From: Rotaria macrura
Lineage: Eukaryota > Rotifera > Eurotatoria > Philodinida > Philodinidae
Direction of reading: 5' to 3'
Assembly: GCA_900239685.1 (NCBI GenBank)
Contig: OENT01000160.1
Span: forward strand, 62,001 to 126,000
Length of the DNA stretch: 64,000 bases
A program made the position numbers and the translations under genes. Below the pieces are notes generated by a model, which was not told where the DNA came from, made no database searches, and worked only from the letters and a program-made list of their open reading frames with translations. Below are positions 54,117-64,000 of the stretch, one piece after another (within the stretch, counting starts at the first letter, position 1; every line of letters starts with the position of its first letter).

Positions 54117-55041
54117 TGCTGTGTCTTTCTGATCAAAATCTTAAACTAAATCAGACACAAAAGAGATTCTCGTTGAGAAATGTCAACATATTGACATGAA
54201 ACGAGAGCGAAAGTTTACTGCTGTATCACGGGGAAGTTTAATCAATATCAATAAAGAAAAAAACATTCTGTGTCGAGGTATCTAATCATGAGAATCGTAC
54301 ATCGTTTCGTGTAAACATTCGGAACGAACAAAAATATTTGAACATCAAATATATTTACTTTTTTGTATCATTCTCTGAAGAAACAACGCAGTAGATGCCA
54401 TTGTTCTTGTTCGACAGAAAAACAAATATACACTGCTCTTCGATCGCGTCTAAGATGCTCAAAAACGAAACGGTCAACGACAGAATATTATTTACTCTTT
54501 AAATTTTAATGTTTCAAGAAAACATCAGAAGAACTCTATCACTAGTCCAGTCATTCACAGCTCTACTTTACAATGTGTTTCATAAAAAAGAATCATAACT
54601 ATACACGATAATTTTATTTAGATCATTGGGGTAACAAATTATTTTGATCAAGATCAAATTAGACTTCACGATCGATGCATAAGCACATTATGAAACATTA
54701 TTTCCTAAGAAATGAAATTCTGAACGTTTCATACTCAAGTACTGAAAGCAGCGATTGATTTGAAACACAAATATATAATTTCCAGTTGTTCGAAATACAA
54801 TTTTCTATTCTTGCGTATTGAGAAAGAAAAAGAATTCATATTGATTCAGTCACCGAACTATTTATTTGATAGTCAAATGTTAAATAGATACGTACACAAT
54901 CGCTTTTAAATATGTCATACTCGAGCATAAGAAACATTGTCGACAACTACTTCATTCGCATTGCTTTTTATCTTTGATTAACATCAGTTATCCATCGCAT
55001 TCAAAGCCTTTATTTTCAAGGTGAAAAATTTATTAGACACA
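54117..55041. other. Upstream region of the polycystin-like gene
   Basis: AT-rich, with no recognised motif; it probably contains promoter and 5' UTR. Confidence 0.4.
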
Positions 55042-58000
55042 ATGTTGAAAATCGGTATAGAATATCTACGCGTACTGACACTGTTGGCTATCATTCAAAT
55101 GCCGGGTAAGTTTTTGTTTTCTGTCTCTAGAAAAAGAGATATTGACTAATCTATATCATTGAATAACATGCTAGCAGAAGATGAGAAATTTAGGAGAGGG
55201 TTTTTCACATTCAAGTTTTTGTTTACGTCATAACTATTTTCCTTGGTTTCGTGATTGTAATAATATAAAATAACGCACGAGAATATTAATACGATATCAT
55301 ATGAAAACAACCATCTCCAAATCAACTAGCCAATTAACTGTTCTTATATCAAACATCAGAAAGCGTGCACAAAGATTCAGAACAATGTTAAAATCTGTTT
55401 GATGTTATAATTAAGCTCCACCCAAACCCTCAGAATTGACTTGTCACTTTGGAGTATATGTTTGGGCTGAAATTTTCAGGGATGAATGGTCCTAGTGAAA
55501 AACGCTCCTGGTAAAAATTCCAGCCATTTATACAATACTAAACTAGACTCACGGCTTGTTTTATTGCTTCCAGGAGCATCCACATAACTTCATGACTATG
55601 AGGACTATCGAGGTCGGAGAGGTTTTAAATTAAAATCACTCCATACGCAACTTTTCATTGGATAGAATTTTGAAATTTGCTTCTATTCATTTTTTATAAA
55701 AATTTCAGTAGGCAAAACTTCCAAAACAGGCCTAAAAAGTTAGTAAATCGGACTTTTCTCGATCAATCCATCAAATATCGAAAATCCGTCCAATCAAAAG
55801 TTAGCTCTCATCGAGGCCTTCAGAACTGAAAGAAAAGTATTGGGGAAAGCTCGATCCCAACGGAACTTGTTTCAACTTTCCTGCGTGACGGTCATAGTTT
55901 TAGAAAAACGTCACATACGTTCCAGTACCATAATTTGGTAAATGTTCTGCGTAAACGGATATAAAACAGTTTCCCACTTATTTATCGTATATTACCAATT
56001 AAAATGATTCGCATGAACACATGAAAAGGTATCCATCAATGTCAAACTCTAACAGAGAGATTTGAAAGGCTTTAAAAATCAAAGTTTTCCAAAAAACTTT
56101 AAATCCTTTTTTAGAGGATGCCGAAGAAAAAGCTTATGTAATGCCCTTAGATTTCAATGTTAACTCAATAAACTCTAGTGCATTCAAAATTTTACACTTT
56201 GCTCTATCTAATCACCTATAAATCTCACAATCTTCGAATTAGAGCCAAATTAATTTTTCTGAGAATGGTGACCCTTAATTGCACTCCATGGGTGATAAAT
56301 TGGTTATCAATTAAGATTCGGTGGGTATAGAACCATAGTCAAAACCTCATCTGAAAGCACAACGTTCGTTATGCTGAATCTTGAGCAGTCTGTAGCATCG
56401 ATTGTTCTTTCGTTTACATTGTTTTCAGTCCATAAGGGAATTTCAATTTTTCTCATATCTAATGTAAAATGGGAAAAGACTGATGAACTGTATATAATAG
56501 CACGCTTTTTAATCCGATCATGCTACCTGTATTTCATACTCAATAAGTCAACGTTTGCATTTTACAAAACGTCACCTATTCGACGCTTGAAACTCAGAGA
56601 TACTTTAATTTTCTCAAATAATGTCCACCCCTTTTACGACTCCAACAAAACCGAACTTCACACTAAAATGACCGCAAAATATCTTTTCCATTCGAAAAGA
56701 TATACAGATAGTAATGGCTGCAACGCCAAGAAAATTTCAACAGAGTTTGTTAGTGTTAGTGATAATCTTAAAGTTTATTCCGTTCCTTTAGATCAATCGA
56801 CTACACAACAGACGTCATCTGTCTCAACTATGAATCTAACCTCTTCTAATGTAACGGTAGTCTATTCAATTCCATCAACAGTAACTATAGAAACTGGTGT
56901 ACAAAATCCGTCTACTCAAGCATCAGTCACACAAACAAACGGACTAACACTAACATCACTGTCGAATACAACAACAACAAACACAACTACAAGCCAAACA
57001 GTTACCATAACATCACTACCGAATACAACAGCAACAAATACAACAACAACCCAAACAGTTACTGTAACATCACTACCGAATACAACAACAACAAATACAA
57101 CAACAAGCCAAACAGTTACTGTAACATCACTACCGAATACAACAACAAGCCAACCAGTTACGGTAACATCACTGTCGAATACAACAACAACAAACACAAC
57201 AACAAGCCAAGCAGTTACAGTAACATCACTGCCGATGACAACGCCCGCAGTAACAGTAACATCGATAAAAAATGCAACAACAGTGGGCGAAACAACCAAC
57301 GTTACAGCACTGCCAATAACTTTTGAAATAACAGGAGTACCATCGCTGTCGCCGATACCTACGCTTGAAGCAAATACAGTCACATCACCTTCACCACCAC
57401 CACCATCACTAGCCTCGCCCGCACCAATAATAGGAACAACAACGGTACTGTTGCCTTCGCAGACGCGGATCCTGGAAGCAAGTACAGATACACAATCACA
57501 ATCATCGCCAACATCACCCTCCTCACCTACTCTAGTATCGGAAACAACATCACTGGGTCCATCATTGTTTCCAGTAATAACGAGAATAACGACATTAGTA
57601 CCATCAGAATTGATTTCAACATTCGAATCAACAAGTATAACACTTGCATCATCATCTGCATCACCACAGACAGCATCAGTTTCACTGTCATCATTAAGAG
57701 TAGCAATCGTGGAATCATCAACAGTACCTACACTTTCGCAGACAAGCGAAGGAATAGCAGTAGTTTCAGTGTCAAAGGAATCTTTGACCGGAACAGTAAT
57801 GGAAGCACAAACAACAAGTGCGACACTAGCAACATCGACAGGAGCAACAAGTAACTTTCGCTTTAATTGAGAATAATTTTTCAATTGTTTTGGAATTTAG
57901 ACTGTTCTGCTCCAGTGATCACATTGGCTCCATCGCTATCTCAATCGCAATCACCTTACGAGTATCGACGAAGTCAAAATATAGATATCGCTTCCATCGT

Positions 58001-61000
58001 TCAACTACGTTGTAGTGGATCACTTTCAACTACCAGTCAATGGGTGGTGAAAATGTGCTCGCAAACTTGTGTATCTGAAGTTAAACTCAATCGATCAGTT
58101 GTTAGAAGCCTCAGTGAACTGTTCATTCCAGCTCAAACACTCTCCTATGGAACGTATGAGCTACATCTGAGTGTAACAATGACAGCTTCACCAAATGTAA
58201 CCTCAAGTTCGTCAATATTAATTATGATAAAACCTTCAAATGTTGTCGCAAATCTAATGCAGTATGGAACTTCATCGATTACACATGGGTATCGTCAGAA
58301 TCTGACCCTAAGTCCTGGAACATATTCCATTGATCCTGATGCAACAACATTTAATAGCAGTGTAAGTAATTATACTTTTATGGAAGCACGTTACTTTTCT
58401 TTTCATCCATAGAATTGGAATTTCACGTATTATTGTCGGATCTATGGTCTTTACAATTTTCCAAGTATCAATGGATCAATGTTGACAATCGATGATTCAA
58501 GGATTGATTCGAACAACCCGTCGTGTTTTGGAAATCAGCCAAGTATTCCCTTAGGATCTGTTTTGATAATGTATAACATCAATTTTTTCCTCGACTTTTC
58601 TATTAAGATAATGGAACTTTATGGCAATATGTGGGATCCAAGAGTGATCCTAAATCTTCATTAATCATTTTCCCCAGTGCGTTGGCTTCAAATTTTACCT
58701 ATGAGTTCATGGTCGTTATGATGAATCCTCAAATTTCTTTACAAACGGCTGGTCTGCTTCTTGTGAATGTTCAAGATTCTAATCCTCATATAATTGCAGT
58801 CGCGTACGTATTTTTAAGTTTTTCTCTAAATCGTCAATAAAAATTCAAGAATTAATGTTTTTCGATCAGTTGTTCTATATCGGCAATGTGTATTCCAAAT
58901 ATGGAATATCAGTATGTTAATCCAACCACTCAAGTAGCACTTTTATCTGTTTGTATGGGCGATTGTAATACGCTTCAAAATATAACATGGAATATTTATC
59001 ATGGATCAAGAAATTCATCATCGAATAATACTCAATGGACTTTGTTCGATCAAATGAATGTCTATCGAGATATTTGGTTTTTCGGTTAGTAGATTTTTGT
59101 ACATGCATTACACTATCAATAATTTATTTTATTTTTCAGGTATGAACACAACTAATTTTACGGCAACAAGCAACTTATTTACTAACTATCCCTCTATAAT
59201 ATATTGGCGTTTTGAAGTTGTTTATATTTTTCCTTCAGAAACAAGTTCAAGTTCATTAAATTTTCTTATCAATCAACCACCTCAAAATGGTTTCTGTTCC
59301 ATAAGTCCCACGAATGGTACAACAAGCACATTATTTACTATCTCCTGTTTTAACTGGACTGATGTAGATGGTATTAAAGACTACTCAGTTTATGGTATAT
59401 TTTGTTTCAAGTTGCTTATTCGATAAATGCATGGCTGTCATCTTTTTTTTATAACAGGATGGACTACAAATTCAATAGATCCAATTATGCTTTCACATTC
59501 GTATGTATCCACCATTCAACTTCTCTTATTTGCTACGAACAATAATGTATCGTTACTCAATATTACTATTCACATTCGTGACATATACGATTGTACTGCT
59601 GAATTTAATATGCCACTTGTAACGATTGCATCCGATACGAGCAAACTATCAGTTTTAATGAATAATTTACTAAACGCCACTAATGATTCATTCGTTCAGA
59701 TGCTTGCCAGTGGCAATCAAAATATGGTTACTCAAGTTGTTACATCAATATCTACACAATGCAACATAATCAACAATCAAGCTGTAGAAAGTGCTCTAGC
59801 AAGTAAATGAAATCATTATCATCTCTATAACTGATAAGTTGCTCCGATAAAATACTATCTACAGTGTTATCTCTATAGAAATCTATTACGATTATCAACC
59901 ACAAAACTTTGAGAATAGAAAGAATTTCATTAGTGGGGCAGAATTTTCCCCAATGACTATCGTAAGATACGATCGACAAGGAGGCTAAAATGAATTTAAA
60001 GCCTTTCTTCTGACACTTTCTGCTAACATTCCAATTTGATTTTTCTAGCCGAACAATTCAAATAAACACCTCTAGTAGCAGAAATGATCATTCGAAATTC
60101 AAGAGAAAAGTAAAATTGAAAGTTCGTTTCTTTAGAAGTTCGACTAAGGCAATGAACTATTGATCTGTATCTAACGGATTTCAATGAACATTTTTCGAAA
60201 GATAATTCATATTATCTTTGTCAAAGAAATCTCGAAAAAGATTTCGCTTAAGATTTCGAAAGAAGGAAACTGCCTAATTTTATCGATGTAAATTTTCTAG
60301 AAGTCTTTATGAAACGCAGTTTTCGAAAAAAAAATCTTAGTTTTAAATGTTATCTTGAAACAGTGCGTATAGAGATGTTGCAGCCGAACTATTTAGTAAA
60401 CAAAGAAAAGTCCAGCAGTTGAAAATAACGTCTTACCATGATATAGAACTTTCAGAAAAAATACGTTTTATTTACACAGCAAGTATCTATCGACGATAGC
60501 TTCATGTTGTAGAAATTCCACGTGTCAGTACGGCTTTTTTTAGAATATACTCATCGGAAAACTCCGGTAACCACATCTGATTTCAAATTACATTGGCAAT
60601 TTTGTTTTTAATGGCACAATGAAGTATGCATAGGCGAACACATTCATTGAAATGTGACAGAAGATATCTTGAACGGCTTCTTTTTAAACGAATGGCTCTC
60701 GTGATTAATGTTCTCATTTTTGATTTGGTAGAACTCACATCTATTTTCGAAGATACTACCTAGTTCGAACGATATTGACCGTAACATCATTAAAATAGGG
60801 TCGTATACGGCCGTATTTTCACAGTATACGGCTCCTTATACGGTACTATTTTTGGACGCAGTCATAAAGGGTCGTATACTGTGAAAATACGGCCGTATAC
60901 GGCCCTATTTTAATGATGCTACGGTCCGTATAACTGGGTCAAACAAACGGTTCATAACGGGCATTCCTTTTGATTGACATGGGTAGTAATCGTATGTTTT

Positions 61001-63771
61001 AAGTGCAAGATTTGTTGCCCTACTCTTCCTCTTCCACAGAATCCATTGGTCATTAGAAATTAAGGTTGCTGTCGACTCAAACTGTTTTGAAATTAATCAG
61101 AATAAAGACATACGAGTAGCATATTTCAACCACTAAAAATTTCCTACCAAAACATTTTAAGAGAAAAATTAACAAACAATTTTTCTAAATTAGATGGAGT
61201 GCCAGCAGCAAGTATTACTGTATCGCCATTGGGTAGTCAAGCTCAACAAACGGTAAATTTATTCTTTACATTTGTTCATTAGATATATATTTTTCGGAGT
61301 GATTATAGGCGTCCGTACCATTAAATGCATCTGCTCTTGCTGCCTATAATCAACATTTAAATACTTATGCAAATTTTCGAGATTCACTGGTGACGTTTTT
61401 AACTAATCTGAGCATTACTACTGAAAGCAGCATCATACTACAAGCATCTTCCTTAGTTCAATTTACACAAACTACGAATCAACTGACCCGTAATACATTG
61501 GTAATTGTTTTTGTATTATTTTCTATTGTCTAAATTTTATTAAAAAAATAATGAAATAGATGCTTGCATCAAATAAATGTTATCAGTTGGCAAACGCCTT
61601 ATATTCTGTAGCAACAATAATTTCCAGTGAAAATGTTCAAATCGCAGCAAACTATATAACTCAATGTACCAATAATATTTTAACTGTAGGATTATTTTCA
61701 TAATTTTTTTTGATGAAAAAAAATAAGTAAATTGCGTTAATCATTGATATTGTCAGGGTGTCAATGCAGCATTGCAACAACGAACAACAGTTCTTGATTT
61801 AGATTATACTCGTGCCAATATCTTTCCTAGTGATTATGATTCGTATCTTGACTCTGATTGGTCTAATCCAAGTATAAATCATATGTTAATCGAAATGTAC
61901 GAATTATATATTCTATTTCATTAGATTTATTTTCCAATGGTAATGATTTTTCTTGGGAAACAATACAAAGTGGTCGAAATAAATATTATCAGCAACAATT
62001 GGCAGATCAAATTAATAATCAAGTCACAGAAACAATGGCATTGATTACTAATGCACTTCAAGTTCATTTGAATATTGGTCAAAATTCAGTGATAAACACA
62101 TCATCCGTACTATTTTCGGTTGAGACTACGTCTATCGGAGGATTGCAAAATAAAGTTATTCAACAAGTTGGAGCAGCTCGAATTCATGTACCATCAAATT
62201 TCATTCTAGCTACCAATGATAATACAACGGTTTCATTGAGAGTTAGTTAACATTTTCTTTTGTTTTTTCATTTTTAAATACCATTTCCGAATACATCTTC
62301 TTTTGTATGTGTTTGATTTATAGTCAATGATGCAACCACTTGCATTAGCTGATCAAAGTCATTTGGATACAAACACTAATCTGTCAACATCACTGTCACT
62401 GACTATACTTGATCGTGATGGAAACGAAATACCTCTTCAAACTGATATTGATCATCCAATTGAATTGACTATTGTTCGTGATCCAAATTTAATTATTCCA
62501 TCGATGACTTTGCAAAATGTGACGTCAATGAGTATGACGCCACATTATCAATTATTCAATCTTCATTATATTAATATTCTACAAAATAATAATCGAACAG
62601 TTTCACTTATATTTGAAATGCAACCATTGAACATAAGTCTTGCTTACTTACTAATCTATAGATTTGATAAGTCTCCACAATTAAATACTTCAATGAATCA
62701 AATCGATGGTTGGACTCTTTTGTGTCCTTCAAGTAGTCTTTATTTTTCTTCTATCATGATGAATATTTTTACATGGTAATTTTCATGAATTTAGATTTGA
62801 CAACCGATGATGTCTATACATATTTTCTCAATAATCAACAAACGTCTGGTCATCAATCAGTCATATTTGGTTTACGAGAATTGAATTCAACAGAATCTTC
62901 CAGTTATTGTATGAATCAATCCATTAATAATCCACCAATATCAAATCAACATTTTAATTTTACTTCAAATTATGAAATACGAACTTATACTGCATCGTGT
63001 TATTACTTAGATACAAATAATATGTGGCAAACAGATGGATTATTAGTAAGATGCCTTTTTTTAATCTTCTTATGAAACTTCATTATGTTTAATATACACA
63101 TGTATATATATATGAACGTCCCATCCCAGATTCAGCTCAATCTTAGATCCGCCTAGACCAATCTGAGCTGTTCACTTTGCACTAGTCCAATGTCGGATTG
63201 ACCTAGAAACGTCAAGGCGAATCTCACATCGGACTAGGCCAATGCCGAATCTATATTTCAGTACGGCCAATCTCGGATTCACCTAGGTCAATCTCAGACT
63301 CGCTTAGACCAATCTATGATTTGGTATCTAGTATATTACGAATTTAATGTGGAGGAATATGTGCTGTCCAGAAAATATTTCAAATAAATATTAGATGGAA
63401 AAAATTCAATAAAATGTCACAAGAATGTCTCTCGTTTTACTAGTATAAAAGGTTAAAAAATTAGGAATATTTCATCTTGTTTCTTGAAAATTTCTTTGTG
63501 TTATTCATTTGTGATTAGACACACTCTTTTCGAAAATAAAATTTTATGTATTTTGTTTCGCTTTTGCTTCAATATAATATTCATAATATACTTGATACTA
63601 AATCATATATTGGTCTAAACGAATTCGAGATCGGCCGTACTGAAATATCGGTCCGGTATTTGCCCTAGTCCAATCTGAGATTCGCCTTGACGTTTCTAGG
63701 CCAATCCGAGATTGGTCTAGCGCAAAGGGATCAGCTCAGATTGGTCTAGGCGGATCCGAGATTGGACGCTC

Positions 63772-63812
<41 letters not shown>

Positions 63813-64000
63813 AGGTCGGATCACAGACGAATCATTATCAAACTCAATGTTTTTCAACTCATTTAACATCGTTTGCTGGTGGCTTTCTTGTTTTACCAGC
63901 ACCTATCAATTGGAATTACGTTTTTGCTAATGCTGATTTTATGAAAAATAAAACAATTTATTTAACTGTCATTTGTATTTATGTTCTCTATGTTGTATTA
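55042..64000 (+). CDS. Polycystin-1/LOV-1-like receptor with Thr-rich stalk, REJ-like region and GPS motif (3' partial)
   Basis: Sixteen exons join in frame to the window edge (1581 codons): 55042-55105, 56429-57850, 57901-58361, 58413-58542, 58608-58803, 58870-59084, 59140-59394, 59458-59802, 61194-61252, 61309-61500, 61560-61685, 61757-61871, 61925-62241, 62324-62732, 62795-63045 and 63815-64000. Exon 1 encodes a hydrophobic leader (MLKIGIEYLRVLTLLAII) compatible with a signal peptide. Exon 2 is a Ser/Thr-rich stalk with tandem repeats. Exons 3-8 resemble the REJ region of PKD1/PKDREJ, rich in N-glycosylation sites. Exons 9-16 form a GAIN-like region ending in GPS: HYQTQCFSTHLTSFAGGFLV, with the expected cleavage between Leu and Thr. 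The first membrane helix then begins (TIYLTVICIYVLYVVL). PLAT and the other membrane helices would lie beyond the edge. The first exon and the 56429 acceptor are the least certain parts. Such proteins act as ciliary or sensory membrane receptors, often with a TRPP partner. Confidence 0.85.
55106..56428 (+). other. Large first intron of the polycystin-like gene
   Basis: Donor GGTAAGTT and a pyrimidine-rich acceptor GTTTTCAG; both ends agree in phase 1. The interior from about 55412 differs in texture from the flanks and has motifs such as GGGCTGAAATTTTCAGG that also occur, partly inverted, near 41080-41150, suggesting an old repeat. No termini could be fixed. Confidence 0.45.
56947..57260 (+). 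repeat. 57-bp coding minisatellite (19-residue Thr-rich repeat)
   Basis: Four full units of the type TSLPNTTTTNTTTSQTVTV follow one another, with shortened units of 14 and 12 residues among them, inside exon 2 of the polycystin-like gene. Length changes stay in multiples of three bases. Most Asn residues form N-x-T sites and Thr clusters are likely O-glycosylated, as in mucin-like stalks. Confidence 0.9.
59803..61193 (+). other. Large intron of the polycystin-like gene
   Basis: A 1391-bp GT-AG intron between the REJ-like and GAIN-like exons; phase 1 at both ends. It contains the foldback at 60777-60926 and otherwise no feature. Confidence 0.7.
60777..60926. mobile_element. Small GC-rich foldback inside an intron
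   Basis: Arms starting GACCGTAACATCATTAAAAT and, inverted, GACCGTAGCATCATTAAAAT are followed by the shared blocks AGGG, CGTATACGGCCGTATTTTC and ACAGTATACG. The total is 150 bp with a central part of about 35 bp. The internal CGTATACGGCCGTA is itself nearly palindromic. There are no coding frames. It is MITE-like, probably recent because the arms differ at only a few bases. Confidence 0.8.
63112..63773. mobile_element. Inverted-repeat element built of short tandem sub-repeats, inserted in a (TA)n tract
   Basis: Left arm 63112-about 63290 and right arm about 63625-63773 are reverse complements: the ends ATGAACGTCC and, inverted, ATGAGCGTCC; then blocks such as GATCCGCCTAGACCAATCT and GAAACGTCAAGGCGAATCTC. 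Within each arm a unit of about 20-24 bp with the theme AGGCCAATCTCGGATT recurs many times. The centre is AT-rich and lacks a coding frame. (TA)n lies on both sides. Confidence 0.8.
63774..63808. repeat. (TA)n microsatellite
   Basis: Long alternating TA run directly next to the inverted-repeat element and 6 bp from the GPS-exon acceptor. Confidence 0.85.

Larger units (their letters stand above)
63046..63814 (+). other. Intron before the GPS exon, enlarged by an inserted element
   Basis: Phase-0 GT-AG intron. Most of its 769 bp is the inverted-repeat element at 63112-63773 plus flanking (TA)n, so the ancestral intron was probably of the usual short kind. Confidence 0.7.

Noticed and set aside
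56916-57884. 322-codon minus-strand open frame
   Set aside because: It is the antisense of the Thr/Ser-rich repeat exon of the polycystin-like gene. Its Val/Asp-rich, repetitive product is explained by composition.
62733-62794. Apparent reading-frame break in the polycystin-like gene
   Set aside because: A 62-bp phase-1 intron (donor GTAGTC, acceptor TTTAG) restores the expected CPSNLTTDDVYTYF, so it is splicing, not damage.

Overview
The window looks like nuclear DNA of a small invertebrate, most probably a rotifer of the bdelloid group. It is AT-rich. Most introns are only 50-66 bp with GT-AG borders, mixed with a few of 0.2-1.4 kb. Genes are separated by long gene-poor stretches carrying small non-autonomous inverted-repeat elements. 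The proteins are animal proteins (TFAP4, RPL3, a Regnase/ZC3H12 homologue, a polycystin-like REJ/GPS receptor). Family-level assignment to bdelloids is inference from intron style and gene content, not proven by the sequence. Splice sites were read by eye and checked by phase across every junction.

Region 1 (1-14.8 kb) is a run of immunity-type genes built from domains linked to NAD+ or ADP-ribose. First comes the 3' part of a PARP14-like protein (KH-like segments and a degenerate macro domain) that ends in a TIR domain instead of the usual ADP-ribosyltransferase (1-2751). It is followed by an unrecognised gene (3094-4029). Then comes a large ARM/alpha-helical-repeat protein with a C-terminal TIR domain, an internal duplication and one apparent frameshift (4068-9208). 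The run ends with an intact single-exon ankyrin-plus-arginine ADP-ribosyltransferase gene (13710-14774). The second and third of these genes are only 38 bp apart, with a strong 3' splice signal between them, as expected of a trans-spliced operon.

Region 2 (14.8-23.8 kb) is non-coding and contains a Mutator-like miniature element with 9-bp target duplications. Region 3 (23.8-26.6 kb) holds a complete six-exon TFAP4 transcription factor gene. Region 4 (26.6-35.6 kb) is a gene desert. Region 5 (35.6-37.1 kb) is a complete RPL3 gene on the minus strand. Region 6 (37.1-45.3 kb) is non-coding and contains a hAT-like element and a TTAA-flanked foldback element. Region 7 (45.3-48.3 kb) is a five-exon ZC3H12/Regnase homologue whose nuclease domain appears to have lost most catalytic acidic residues. 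Region 8 (48.3-55.0 kb) is non-coding and contains two long foldback hairpins side by side and a short near-perfect palindrome. Region 9 (55.0 kb to the end) holds the first 16 exons of a polycystin-1/LOV-1-like receptor: signal peptide, Thr/Ser-rich stalk with a 57-bp coding minisatellite, REJ-like region, GAIN/GPS cleavage site and the start of the first membrane helix. The gene continues past the right edge.

No tRNA, rRNA, CRISPR array, LINE, LTR element or Polinton was recognised.
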